In this document: piece after piece, positions 44,007 to 56,324 of the stretch | How the letters are laid out: every line of letters begins with the position of its first letter | Numbering within the stretch: the stretch's first letter is position 1 | Source: Rusavskia elegans | Taxonomy: Eukaryota; Ascomycota; Lecanoromycetes; Teloschistales; Teloschistaceae | NCBI GenBank assembly: GCA_011316305.1 | Contig: SAUG01000128.1 | Coordinates: 105,670 to 169,669 of the forward strand | Direction of reading: 5' to 3' | DNA: 64,000 bases | Notes under the pieces: generated by a model | What the model was told of the DNA's origin: nothing | Databases searched by the model: none | The model's input: only the letters and a program-made list of their open reading frames with translations | Made by a program: the position numbers and the translations under genes

Positions 44007-47000
44007 TCAACCCAATTCAGAAAAGTCACCTCTCCACTCTTTAACCATGTTAGCGATATCGCCAACGCTCTTCTTACAAAGAGCGTAAGCAACTTCCGCC
44101 TTCCTAGCAGCCTGTTTCGCCTCCTCCATTGCTTTTTCCGCGTCCCGAGCTTGAGTGATGCTGTCCACCATGATCTTGCCCAATGACAGCAACCGTTCTT
44201 TCTTCGGACTCGAACTCTCCTTGCGAGCAGACTCCAGTATCTGCATCGCTAGTGAAGTAGTGGCGGAGATTTCCGTAGGTAGTGGTGAATTGAAAGCCGG
44301 AGTGCCTGGAGCGGTAGAAAGAAGGCTATTGCCACTTGTTCGCTGACTCGTGGCATTGTTGCGATTGATAGAGGCTTGGGTTGGGCGATAGAGTGGATGG
44401 ATATTGGACATTGATGGAAATGGGCTTCCGTGGGAGTTGACGGTAGGTCTCTTGCTGCTCTTCGTGGTGGAACGGAAGTTGGGGGCCTCGGAGGCGTCCG
44501 AAGTGCGCTTGTGGAACAGTCCGCGGAAGTTCGACATCAAGCCTTTCGAGACCGATGACTGGGACCTGTGAGAGATCCGGGCCGTAGAGTTGCGTTTGGA
44601 ACCCGCATCTGCTAGGGTGGTTTGTGAAGAGACAGTGCCTTGCAATGCTTGAGTGTCCCTTCTGCTGACATGTGTGGTATTCTCGACTGAAAGTTCACGG
44701 TGAGGTGTAATTGCTCCAACATTGATGGGCCGGGAAAAGCTGTCAGCATCCATGGTTTTGGACTTTCCAAAGTCTGTGACAGAGATCTCATTCTGTAAGC
44801 GCTTGGCAGCTTGATGTAGTGAAGAGATCGGAGAGCTCTCGGCGGATTCATTGACCGTGTAGTCTGGATGCTGCATCCGCGATGAGCTTCTTGGCGGGAA
44901 GGTACTTGAAGGTGTCTCAGAATCAGTCCCTGCTTTCTGATCAGGAGTGGAGGGTGCACTAGGATCGGTGGTCCGCTGGATGTCTGCATCAACAGGAATG
45001 ACAGGATGTCCGTGCTTTCGTTCTTTCACCTCGTCGGCTCGAGTATCTCCCGATGAATCATCGGAACTATGGACGTGGTGCTGCAGCGTCTCCGGGAGAG
45101 AAGCAGGAACGACAGGCATAGCATCGCTAAAGGGGGTAGCGCTGTCCTTGACTGGCGAAATGGATGGTTCAGGTTCAGATGTCTCGCCGATCTCTGCACC
45201 TTTGTCCTGATCATTGACCGTCTCAGGTTGGCTCTTTCGTTGCTCGACAGCATCGAAGAATGGATCATCGGTGGCGGAGGAATCTCGGCTCTTACCAGTG
45301 TTTTCTACATGCTCTGTACTTTGCTCCGCCTTTGGCTCTTTTACCGTCGAGAAGTTCTCTAAATCATTGCTCTTGACCTTTTCTGCCCTTGGAACACCTA
45401 CAGCCGTGTGACTGCGCTGTCGCTTGTCCGCAAACCCCTGACTCGAGAGTGGGCGATTTGTACTCTTAGATTCATTGTTGGTAGACTTATTCTTGGCAAC
45501 GTTCCTGTGTTCATTCGTGACTGCAGCACGAAACAGATCCTTGCTTCTCTTCTTGAGCAAAGGACGATTCTCCTTGTTCAACTCCCCTGTACCCATAATG
45601 AGCCGATCTGCAGATGAAGATATCTTGAGCATCGGCCCAAACGTGGGTGAACCGGAGGAGATACGTTTTGACCGAATTGTAGATCTGGGTGATTCTTCAA
45701 TGGATTCCAAGATAACTGCGTGGTCTAAGTTCCCTGCCGCGGCAATACGATTGTTGTCGTCCTCTGTAGTCGACGCGTTTGGTTTGTCTTCAAAAATCTC
45801 GAAATGATTGCCATCGTATTTTCCTGCGCCTGGAACTTGTATGGACGTCGACAGGTCGATGGGTGGCTCTTGAAATTCAGCTTGGTCCACAGTGGTCGAG
45901 ATACTATTGCGGGGCACTGGAATAGAAGATTTGCGAGTTGACATGTCATTCTTCACGGCTGGGACTGGTGGTGCTGGTCTTGAGGGCTCCATGTAGGTAG
46001 GGCTGGAAGCTCGGGAATCACTTCGCAGACTGTTACGGCTGCTGGGCCGGCGAGCAATTGGACGACGGCTGCCGGCGACAAATTGAGCTGGTGGACGAGT
46101 GCCGCCTAAGAATTCCTTCGATGGCTTCTTTGTGAAGACTTTGCTAAAGGATGTTGATGGCCGCGGACGGCTGAGATCCTCCTTGCTTGCCTTTGCCGAG
46201 GGTGCTTTCTCGGCTGTGAAGTCGGTGAAGCCCAAGACTTTGTTCGGGCTGTCCTTGATGACTTGACCTGCGGATATCCGAGCTCTAAGGGAACTTGTTC
46301 TTGTCTGTCGCGGCTCTTTGATGGATTTCGCTTCGACTGAAGACTTTTCAACAGCAGCCGCTCCGGCGGACAAACGATGGGCGTTCTTTGGCTCGCGTGG
46401 GAACAATTCTGAATGTTTTGTTGTTGTTCGTGCCGTGGGTTTGGCAACGTCCTTGTTAAACTCATTCTTGGCCGGATCTTTCAGGCTGTTCTCGTGGAGA
46501 CTGCTTGAGGATAGCTGTTTGCGCTGGATCTGGACGGTGGATGGCAGTCTGGCCACAGGCTCTTGGCCAAGGTTGGAGGTTGCTGATTGAGAGCCGCTCA
46601 GTCGAGGGTATCTCTCTTGCTCATTCGATACCAAGCGTGCAGGCTCCGGAGTGGTCTGGTGAAGTATTTCACGGATTGCATCTGGCGTTGTGGGCTTTTC
46701 AGGAAAGAGGACAGGCCATTCTTCTTGCTTGGACGGTGACTTGGGGGAGGTGCGTTGCAATGGCCTCTCGTTCGCATCAATCAGGGAGCGAGGTTCTCCA
46801 AGATTACCGTTCATGACCTGGGCAACAGGGGGGCTTGGTAAAGGTTTGTCCGATAACGACGAGGTAGGTGTCGGCCTTGGGCGGGGGAAGTCCGGCATGT
46901 TGGAGCGTGATGAGGTAGAGAGCTGCAATAGCTGTCAGCTTGCGCCTTTCACATTTCACAGGGGAGCTTCGGGCGGTGATCGTGGTGATTGTGGAAGAAG

Positions 47001-47378
47001 GTCGCCATTGATTGAATGACGTACCTTGTCAGGAAAAGTGACCGCATTGCCAGAGCTCTTCAATCCTTCCTTCTTCGAGCGAGGAGTACCGTCACCACCG
47101 ACACGGCGGAGACCGACGCGTCTGGCGGCAGAGGTCATCCATTTGGCAGTCGACGCCTTCTCGAGCTTTATGGATGTTGGGGTGGAATTGCGTGTCTCGT
47201 CTGTGGACGTGGTTGAAAGATTGGCCTTCTTGGATGATGCCATGGTGGGTGACATGAAGTTGCCTTTGACATGACCCTCGGATTGGGAAGGTGCGGTCTT
47301 GGGGGTCTGCATTGGGGAATCGACGCTCCGCAATTGCTTGTTCCTGGCTGATGAAGTGATATCTGTCAAATTGCCCAT
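44007..47378 (-). CDS. large disordered Ser/Lys-rich protein with C-terminal coiled coil, function unknown
   Basis: Exons 47378-47025 and 46922-44007 join at a codon boundary (FPDK | LSTSS) to give 1089 residues. Most of the protein is disordered, rich in Ser, Lys, Arg, Pro and Thr. It has short basic-hydrophobic motifs (TSAARRVGLRRVGGDG, KVLGFTDFTAEKAPS, KVFTKKPSKEFLGG, MSNFRGLFHKR) that look like conserved linear motifs. The last 90 residues are ordered: ATTSLAMQILESARKESSSP, then LGKIMVDSITQARDAEKAME and a coiled coil ending in NMVKEWRGDFSELG. No enzyme domain is visible. A scaffold or cytoskeletal role would be guesswork. The length and the ordered end support a real gene. Confidence 0.8.
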
Positions 47379-48195
47379 GTTGACGAGCGAGTGTCAGTAG
47401 CTATAATAGTGTATGTACATATATTGTGTGAAGCAAAGTCGAAGCTAGGATAATGGATACTCAGGAAGGAAGCACAGCAACGGTCAGCAATTGCTCATAG
47501 CAATTCTGTCATGCCTTCAAAAGAAAGGAAAGTAGAACTTCAAGGTTCCCTGGAGAAGGTGAAGTAAACAATGGAGGTGGGGGCCTGCGTACAGACATAC
47601 GCCAAATTGTGGTGGATCTCTTCATAATCAGCGGCATTCAACACTTTCAATGGTTGTTGATATTGACTTTCCGTGGAAGCCTCATACTATCTTTCGCTTT
47701 ACATGACGGAATCGCTTGGGGAGATCGGTGGCGTGGCTTGTTTTTGAGCACCATTCTCAGGTGAGCAGAATCGTTCGGAAACTCTCAGGCCATCCCTTCG
47801 ACTTGGCCGGGTGGGCATCCGATACCTCGACTGCCAGCCAAATCGGATGCCTGACCCATGCATGAGATAATAGGCTTATCGTCTGGATTTTTCTGCTCAC
47901 CGCGAGCCATTGTAGCTTTGGCCCGTTACCTCAGACGTGGATTCAGCAAGCCAGAAGCGTAGCCAAAGCGGTAACTTGGTTGTTGTGCACCAGGAGAGTC
48001 TTGTTTCGATGGTCAGAACGTAGCACTCAGACGAGGACATGAGGAAACAAGTTGGAGAATCGCTCTACATGAAGGAAAGCATGCTCACTCGACTGTCCCT
48101 CAATCATTCGCGAAGAGTCGCACATTGTAGTCCCTCATCGACTTAGACAGACCAACAGGCCTAAGTATCTCACCAACTCCGTCTTGCCACAAAGA
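47379..48195. other. intergenic stretch with repeat copy
   Basis: Upstream region of the 1089-residue protein gene and 3' flank of the GFA-domain gene; it contains copy 4 of the palindromic repeat. Confidence 0.6.
47752..47912 (+). repeat. dispersed palindromic repeat, copy 4 (best preserved)
   Basis: Carries a perfect 10-bp inverted repeat, GGCATCCGAT ... ATCGGATGCC (about 47815-47843), with 18 nt between. It is preceded by ATCGTTCGGA and CCATCCCTTCGACTT and followed by ATGAGATAATAGGCTTA and GGATTTTTCTGCTC. Confidence 0.8.
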
Positions 48196-48938
48196 CTACT
48201 CCGTCATCGCAACATCACTTTCCTTCCCAACCTGGCTCAATTTCCTCTTGCCCGTGTTGTTCCCACTGTCACTGGGCTCACTTGTGTATTCAACGACCTC
48301 CCAGCTGACTTTGCTCTTGCCGTCTGCGCTGGAGTGTCCGCCCTTTCTGCGCTTAATCCGGCCGAGCTGACTCCCTTCAATCATAGCCTCAAACCACGGA
48401 GCGCCCTGAATCTCTCGCCCTTCTGCGGGACTGGTATTCCCGTTCGCTTTATCACCCTGTTGGGCCACCGTAGCCTCGAGTGAGGCATCAGAGCCGGGTA
48501 GAAGACCTTGATCTGCGAGCTTCTCGACACTACCGCTGCGAAGGCTACCCAAGTTGACATGAACCCAATCGGCATCGTCTTGGTGCTGTTCGCTCCAACG
48601 TGTCAGTGAATCACCGCAGAATCCGCAGAAATGGCGTTTGGTATGAGGTGCGTGTGGCGGAGTGAACATTCGGCGGATGTCGGCATGAGTCTCGCCAGGA
48701 TAAAAGGCATAGGTAGTGCTTCGGATGTGTGACAGGGGAACGCGGAGCGAGAGAGATCGGGCTGGATAAACGGCTATTGTAAGCATCAAGCAGAAGGTTT
48801 TGTAAAGGCAGACTGACCATGCTCAGCCCGCTCGTCGTAGATGACAGATATGGTTTGGCTGAAGGAAGCAGGGGTAGTGATGATATACTCATTCCTCCCG
48901 CAGGAGCAAGCTCCTTCTAAGGTGGCTTCGCCAGTCAT
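48196..48938 (-). CDS. GFA/CENP-V domain zinc-binding protein
   Basis: Exons 48938-48818 and 48773-48196 join as G|CC (EHAVYPARS) to give 232 residues. The N-terminus has the first zinc-site motif (LEGACSCGRNEYII, Cys-x-Cys) and the middle the second (KRHFCGFCGDSLTRW, Cys-x2-Cys), typical of the glutathione-dependent formaldehyde-activating (GFA) or CENP-V fold. The C-terminal third is charged and disordered with a basic run (GRIKRRKGG). Family members include S-hydroxymethylglutathione synthase, but many fungal members have no shown activity, so the substrate is open. It is transcribed divergently from GWT1 with 279 bp between start codons. Confidence 0.88.
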
Positions 48939-49217
48939 AACATCAACGTGGTTCCAAAGAAGTTACAGGCTCAGTTGGGAGGCTGGCAAAGGAGCTGGAC
49001 GAAATGGATGATCGAATGTTCGCGAGCGATGACCAGGGAGGTTGAATCCAACGTAAAAAGTGACGTCACAAGACTGCTGCGCGTTCTTTCCGGTTCTTTC
49101 CGTCCGCACGCGTTTTATCCAAGTACAAACAATTACAGCTCCGAGTCTCCAATTGGGACTTTGACATATGGGTCTTGTGAATGAGTTCCCTTAAAGCGGA
49201 GGCTCGAGATCGCAGCC
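48939..49217. promoter_or_regulatory. shared divergent promoter (GFA gene / GWT1)
   Basis: 279 bp between divergent start codons. Contains GTGACGTCAC (49060-49069), a perfect palindrome with the CRE/ATF-CREB core TGACGTCA, and a repeated TTCTTTCCGGTTCTTTCCG stretch. Confidence 0.55.
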
Positions 49218-50764
49218 ATGGAACAGAGCTACAAGTCTCTGAAGGAAGCTTTTGTCTCCGATCTCTCCGGTGGTGGTATCTGGGAGATCAACTACGTGAC
49301 AGCCGTTGCTCCAGTAAGTTGAGTCCAAAGGGAAACTCTTCATCAGGCTTATTCAAGGTGTTTCAGGCTGCTGTACTACTATGGTCAGCTCTCCAATCAC
49401 GTCGAGAATTCTTCGTCAAATACGGTCCCACCGCTTTCACAACCGACTTCCTTTTGAATGTCGGAGCAATCCTCGCCGCAACCACCATTTACTCCTCTGC
49501 ACCTACCGCTCTCAACACCCTGCTCATCTTGCCGGCTATTCTCCTACACATTGCCACCACATGGTCCCGTAGGCGTCCAAAGAAACTATCCCACACGGTC
49601 GTTGCCAAAGGGCCGCCTGAAAACAAACGAGGGGAGGACAGCTTGGAATCACTCCCCGAACGACCGTTTCTCACCCATTACAGAGGTTCCATGATGGTTG
49701 TGACGTGCGTCGCTATACTGGCCGTCGATTTCAGAGTGTTCCCAAGACGATTTGCCAAGGTTGAAACTTGGGGAACCTCGTTGATGGACATAGGTGTCGG
49801 CTCCTTCGTCTTTGCTGCTGGTTTGGCTTCTGCCCGCCCTGTTCTGAAAGCCCGAGGAGTTGGTAAAGCTACATTCTTAGGTCCATCTCTGATCGCGGCA
49901 GCACGCCATTCGGTTCCTTTACTGCTGCTGGGATTTGTGCGGCTCTACAGTGTCAAAGGTTTGGACTACGCCGAGCATGTCTCCGAGTACGGCGTGCACT
50001 GGAATTTTTTCTTCACGCTTGCTTTACTACAGCCTTTTGCTGCCATTGTACAGACCCTGCCTCAGTCGCTCTTCTCTGTTCATTTAATAGCTCTTTCCGC
50101 AACCCTTGTCTACCAAGCTGTTCTTGACACATCTTCTCTTAAAGCATACGTCTTGACTGCACCACGAGATAATCTTTTGAGTCAGAATCGTGAGGGGCTA
50201 TTCTCATTCGTAGGATACTTTGGTATCTTCTTGGCTGGACAAGCCGTTGGTCTTGACATTTTGCCGCGTAAGAATCCTTCGACAATGGCATTTGTATCAG
50301 GCTTAAGCCCGAAGCATCAAATCTTGACGCGGCTGGTGGTTTGGTCCGCTTGGTTCAGTGTGCTACTATTCTTAGCCATATCCTACAGGACTCTTGGGCT
50401 TCAGGTTTCGCGGCGACTAGCAAACCTCCCCTACATGCTTTGGGTCTCTGCCTTCAACTGCGCCCAGCTTGCGCTCTTTTGCGCGATAGAAGCCCTGATG
50501 TTTCCAGGACTCTACTCGGCTACTGATCAGCGGATTGAAACACGGAGGTGCAAGCATGCGACGAGCCAGGTTCTCGGAGCCTTCAATGCCAATGGGCTGG
50601 CTATCTTTCTCCTTGCGAACCTGCTGACCGGCCTCGTCAATCTATCTACCAACACTCTTCAGGCCAACCGTGCAAAGGCTATGGTCATATTGCTCTCCTA
50701 TACCCTCGCCCTGGCATCTATTGCAACGACACTGCACGTCAAGAAGATTAAGATAAAATTGTGA
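49218..50764 (+). CDS. GWT1: GPI-inositol acyltransferase Gwt1/PIG-W
   Basis: Acylates the inositol of GlcN-PI in the ER, an early step in GPI-anchor synthesis. Exons 49218-49313 and 49367-50764 join at a codon boundary (TAVAP | AAVLLWSALQSR) to give 497 residues (yeast Gwt1: 490). The N-terminus MEQSYKSLKEAFVSDLSGGG is typical. About a dozen hydrophobic segments follow. Family motifs are present, such as YRGSMMVVTCVAILAVDF, FPRRFAKVETWGTSLMDIGV, HVSEYGVHWNFFFTLALL and NREGLFSFVGYFGIFLAG. A longer frame from 49181 reads through the intron and is rejected because it lacks the conserved N-terminus. Confidence 0.95.
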
Positions 50765-50840
50765 AGCGGGGCTTCCATTTGGCTATGACGAATTCCAAAA
50801 CAGCGCCAGTATGGAAGGACTCTTCCCTGGATGACAGTTT

Positions 50841-50950
50841 GCCAACGAGACCCACAACACCAATGTCGCCCGAGCTCCCAAACTCGAAAATAATCCGCCA
50901 ACAAGACCCATAACATCAATGTCGCCAGAGCTCTGCAATTTGAGAATAGA
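50841..50950. repeat. 56-bp tandem duplication
   Basis: Two copies, 50841-50896 and 50897-50950, each starting GCCAAC[GA]AGACCCA and containing CAATGTCGCC[CA]GAGCTC. It lies between the convergent GWT1 and the small minus-strand gene. Confidence 0.85.
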
Positions 50951-51012
50951 TGGATCCAACTGCTGAGCATCGTTGCTGATCTTTGGTAGATGGAGTTTTG
51001 AAAGCACGAGGC

Positions 51013-51297
51013 CTACTCATCAGTCTCCGGCACCAGGTGTAGGAAGCGACCCTTGTCGCCGTCGCAGCTGGTTGATACACTCGAGGTGGTGCTGGCGCTA
51101 CTACTCCTTCTGCTCCTGTTTACGACAGCTTTGACTTGTTCGGGAGTAGGGTCGGTTGATCGTGAACCAGAAAAGGGGCGGCGACTGTCGGTGAAAGATG
51201 CTTTGCGAGTGCCAGGGACGTATCTGGCAGATGGTAGGAGTTCAAGCAATGCGTCTGAGGATCGTCGTTCAGAATGGATGCCCTCATGTTGTGCCAT
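51013..51297 (-). CDS. small Ser/Arg-rich putative protein
   Basis: Frame of 94 residues from the ATG at 51297 (MAQHEGIHSERRSSDALLEL). It is Ser/Arg-rich with a phosphorylatable run (RSRRSSSASTTSSVSTS) and ends in GRFLHLVPETDE. Many small ascomycete proteins share a Ser-rich stretch followed by a GRFLKLGPV-like end, which makes this plausible. There is no domain and no signal peptide. It might also be chance; the region just beyond is gene-poor. Confidence 0.45.
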   Translation of the reverse strand: MAQHEGIHSERRSSDALLELLPSARYVPGTRKASFTDSRRPFSGSRSTDPTPEQVKAVVNRSRRSSSASTTSSVSTSCDGDKGRFLHLVPETDE

Positions 51298-54200
51298 TGT
51301 TACCGGATGGTTACGAAAAGGGTTTGAAGATGTTGTTTGACTCAAAGGGTTTATCGTAAGTTGGTCGAAAGAAGGCTTTGCATTGGAGCACGTGGTAGAT
51401 CAAAGGGCAGACTGCGGTATAAGATATATGTTCTCCACTGGGCAACGATTGTTTCCTGGAGAGCGTGTCAGATTATGTCACCAACGCAACAAAGGTTGGG
51501 ACAAGAGGGTGGCTGTGCTGTGTCGAAAAGTTTCGGTTTCATGTTGGAAACAACATCCACACAAGCAAGAGGACCTGCCGCCAGTCGACATACAACCACC
51601 ATTGGCATCGATGATGGCATGTTGAGGAACAATAAACAACACTGCAAGGCGTATAAAGCGTCATGTTACTGGGTGAAGAATGCAACGATCCTCCTTGATC
51701 CTTCGGACTCTGGCATGATACGAATCACAAGTGCATCAACAGGAAAGGGTAAAATCCACGACCTCCGCAAAACTCGCCCCAGTAGTCGGATCGATCGAGC
51801 AAAGCCGCTGGCAGTACGCATAGTTTGTTTGCGTGGTCCATGGTGGTGGTGGTGTGTGCGCGCGGTGCCGTGCCCCGATATAGCATTGCGACGCACCTCA
51901 TACAGCTACAGCCGACCGTCTCATTTCCGTCGCCTGGAGCCCTACACGGGCGGGTAGACTCTGTACGACGCAGGCCAGCATTATGACCCATCGACAACGG
52001 CGATGCACGGCAGATCCGAAGCGACCGACGCAACCTGCCGCACTTCCACGGCTCTTTCCGATTTAATACACTTCACAATCAAGACACGACTCGCATCACC
52101 ATTTTCCCCAGGGTCACTAGACTTGCGGAGTATGCGCTTTGAGAAGCATGCAATAACCTTCCCCGCCGCTGCCAGAGACCGCTTGAGCTTCACTCCTTTT
52201 TCGACTGGGGTGTTGGTGTACACGTATCCTTTTATTGATACATCATTGGATCACCAAAATTTACACCTTCTCTTTTCTGTCCGCAAGACGGAGCCAATCA
52301 GCTGTCATGACATCTAATGCTAAGGTGGTGGAGAATGATGCGCACGTCCCCTGTGAAATCTATGGTTCAATCTGATGACAAAAGATCCATTTACTATCTC
52401 CTATCCGTTCTTTTCTTTCGCCCTACTTTAGTCAGCCTCTCGTCAGTCGCATTGGACAACCGTTGCTCGGCCGAGACCTAACCTTCTCCATCCTGGAGTA
52501 TAATGACATCGATCTCAAGGCGCGCTTGCAGTGATCTGGCTACTCTACTGCGTGTACAAGAGGGCATGAACAGAGGGCAGTTCTTCGATCTCCATTCTGT
52601 TTCCAGTCGTCTACCATCTGCGAGATGACATTATTCTCGTCTCCACGCGATGCATGGCGATGCATGGCAAGCAGGAACATAATTCGATCAACTGTAATGT
52701 GCACGCCGGAGCACATCAGGCCGTCCAGTGTCTCGGATCCTTCGCAATACATTACCTCCGCTCTTCCTTGATCTTTCTGTCTCTCATTGCGAGCTTAGTT
52801 GATTGCGACTTGTCTTTGCTGAAGGGTTTGAACATCACCTGGTCCGCGCAATCAACACCGGTTTGCCATTGATACATCGCCTCCCACGGTTCCGTACCAC
52901 CTACCAGGGTTGTCGACCGAAGCCGATTGTTCCACATGTTATTTCACAAAACATCTCTTCCTCTTGTTTGCGGTCTGTCGCATCGCTCCGTTCTGATCGT
53001 TGATTCATGATCTCCGCTGGTATCCGTACAACCGGCTGTTGGATGAGGACTCTCGGCTTGTCGAGTCTGAAAGGCGGACCTTCGAGTCTATAAGAATCCT
53101 GACCGTCACCTTCTACAAACGTCTTGCTCTGTCAAAGTTAATCGCAGGTTCCTCTTGTCGGTTTGCCCTCCAAGACTGTCGTGAAGAGTCAAGAGCCCGT
53201 TGCGCTAATCGACCATCTTAGGATACTTCGACCAAACAAATCACACGGCCGATATCCTCGTCTCTCAATCGATCGCATTAAGTCGAGGGAAAGCAACCTC
53301 TCGGATTCAACATGTGTATGCAGGTCGTTCACCTATATGCTTGCGGGCATAAAAAGACGGAGACTGCAGCTTGTGCCAGCTCCAAGTCGGGCGCTTGCAA
53401 AGGTGTGAATCAGAAGGTCATCAGTCATGGAGAAAAATGTGATACATGTGGAGGCTAGTAAGTTTGCAACCATCCAGATCTTTGACGTTTCCGCTGCAAG
53501 TCCTGACACGACAAACTTAGAGATGCGCTCCACGTTCTCATTGTACAAAGTTTTGGCCCACGATACTGTACACGGTCTTGCAGCGGGACACGGCAGCTTA
53601 CATTGGAGGCATCGCAAGATGATACTGGACTTTGGGGGAGTCGAGGGAATGGCATTGTGGGCGCATCGATAGAGTGACTTGTTTGGAAAACCCTTTCTGC
53701 CTCTCTTCTTCTGGCTTCTCAACGCCATAAGGTTAGGCACATTTTCAGCTCTTCTTTTCTCCTTTCATCTCGCCATGTCACATGTCACATTCAACGACTC
53801 ACCGCCAGTCTCTTACTGCGTGCAAATGGACCCTAAGATCGGCGAGGAATGCATGCCCCGGCGCATATGCAGGCAGCTGCAAGATCTAATGCAGTCCCCA
53901 CACATGTTATGCAAGATCAAGGCAGCTTTCCACCGGGTGTATCACCATTTCTCATGATTCCGCCTTCTCGAACGTCGCACCCGCTCGGCAATCGCCGTAC
54001 GACCAACCAGCAGGGTGCGATACAAGATCTGACCCGCATGCTTTCATGTGGGTACTGTGTTGTACTTCGGGAAGACAATCTTTCTCACGGTCTGGGCCCA
54101 GATGACTCGACTTGATCTCAACCCGTGACCCGGTCTACCAGGTAGGCCTGTCTTATCCGCTGGAAGGTGGTAGGCTCGGCCTTTCCCTCTACGTCAACAC

Positions 54201-54407
54201 ACACCGATGCCTCTGTCCTTTCCGAGGCACCTCTTCCCCAATTTTCGAACTCATTGCCCAGTGTCCGAAGATGGGCATCACTGCAGCGGTATCGCGGGAG
54301 CGACCGAGATGATCCATGGTACGTAGATCTCAACGGCTTGCAGGCTGCCGGTAGAAGTCCTGCGAGGAGAGGGCACCGGATCGGAATGGTGACGGCATTC
54401 GTGTAAC

Positions 54408-54441
54408 ATGCAAGAAGATGCAAGAAGATGCAAGTAGATGC
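54408..54441. repeat. 10-bp tandem repeat (ATGCAAGAAG)n
   Basis: Three to four units, the last ones changed to ATGCAAGTAG and ATGCACAGGG. Confidence 0.85.
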
Positions 54442-56004
54442 ACAGGGGGAACCGGGATCTTGAGTGAGTCGATCCGGGGACCTTATCCCTTCCAAAACCA
54501 ATGCTGCCATGCTGATACCTGGAGGAATATCAATGGTCCCATCAAATTGTTCACACACGCTGGCTGTTTTCGTAAGGTTTGCCTTATCAACGCATATCCT
54601 GAGCACCGCACGTGGGGATGCGGTTCACTTTTCGAGTCCCGAAGGTTCAGAAGCTGACCTACTCCTCTTCAAAGGCAATAAGCAAACCTCTCTTGGTCCT
54701 TTCATCACATACGAAGTTTCGTTCAAGCTTATCTTCATGCTATACCTAATTGTCATCTGACTTATACGATCTTCTTTCCTCTATACACATTCGTATCTAT
54801 CCTCCACCAAGAGGAGGGTGTTCCATAACCGAGTCGTGCAAAGACTTTAACTCCAATGATTACCCTTCGGCACAAGAACATTGTAGGTAGACTCTGGCCC
54901 TGTTTCCGGCGCAGCAGACATGAATTGTAACGGTTGCTCATTGGCAGATCTACAAGTAGATCTGCCACGCTTAACCTTTTGGGGCTAGACCAATAGGGCT
55001 AGCCCTTGGCTTGGCATTATGACTACTTCCTTCGTGTAGATAGATCTCGATGATCATCGTTATCAATATTTTTACCATACCCACATTACTGTCCCCTCGC
55101 CTCATGAATCCACTGAATCCCACAATCAACCGCTTCTCTCCCTCTTAAACAAAAGCCTTCTCTCCCTAAACTCGACATTGTCAGGGAAAACCCCCAGACA
55201 ACGCAGTATCGCATCCATTTATACTTTTCGATATTCAAACAATTGAAAGACCCCATGGCCTGACCGCCGCTTATGGATGATGATGATGGATGAACATGAA
55301 AACGATCCCAGTCCTCATACCCCAAGCGTCTTAACTCCCATCATCATGATCCCCATCTCGCCCTTCCGACGAAACCTAGATTTCGTATATACTGGAAGTC
55401 GCAAGTCCTACTACAGTTATATATACCTAATGTAGCCAGCCAGCTTCCGCCCCCTTCCTTTCCCTTCCCTTTTTCGTACACCCCATGCGAGATTGAAATG
55501 ATATGAAGACTCGGATCGTAACAGTAAATAAAATCACATTGATATCAACGAACTATACTCATGCCTATAACTATACCCACCTCCCCACCCCCTTCGCCAC
55601 ACCACGCTCCGCACTAAACCGCCTAAGTCTCTCCGCGCCTCACCTCCCGGGCCTAATATATAGTAGTGAAAAGGAACCTGGGTGTCGATATGGTGTCTGC
55701 ACTGCACTGCCATTTTTCCGCCGTGGAGGAGTGGATTTTTCGTTTATGTATTTTTCTGCCTGTTTGGTTCGTATTTGTGTTTGTGTGTGTTTTGTGTGTC
55801 TGCGGTGGGGTTTGGTGATGGCTTAGGTTCTCTAGGTAGGGTTTGGTTTTTGTGATGAGAGCTGTATTATAGAGGGGGGGGGGGTTGGGATGGAAAGAAA
55901 CGAAGGTAGAGGGTGTGGATGATGAGTAGAGGGCATAGATAATAAGCAGAGACTCCCTCCCTTCTCTTATCAATAGAGTGAGATAAAATAATCTGAGTAT
56001 ATAA

Positions 56005-56027
56005 AGGCAGGCAGGCAGGCAGGCAGG
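56005..56027. repeat. (GGCA)n microsatellite
   Basis: Five and a half GGCA units in intergenic DNA. Confidence 0.9.
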
Positions 56028-56300
56028 TATTAATAACGGGCAGATTAACGGGGAGCAGGATGAGCAGGACTGTATACTACCCCACCCCACTATTGACAGG
56101 CCGATGCCTGGGAGTGGGAGACAAGATAGTGAAGGCGAAGAGCAAGAAGATCTGGAGCTGTAGCAATTATAGGGATGGATGATATATGATGTTTTTCATA
56201 GGCGGTGGTGCGGGGTTTGTTGAGGTGGTGTTTGGAGGGGTGATGGGGTTTTTTGGCTTTGATGTTTGGGGTGAGAGTTGGATTGGATTGGATTGGATAT

Positions 56301-56324
56301 GGGTATGGGTATGGGTATGGGTAT
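56301..56324. repeat. (GGGTAT)n hexamer repeat
   Basis: Four perfect GGGTAT units, preceded by a GATTG pentamer run (56277-56296). Confidence 0.9.

Noticed and set aside
51337..51957. 206-codon plus-strand frame
   Set aside because: No domain, odd composition and no plausible neighbours; probably chance in G/C-balanced DNA.
56277..56324. GGGTAT repeat as an internal telomere-like array
   Set aside because: Only four units and not the fungal TTAGGG type; a simple hexamer microsatellite is enough.
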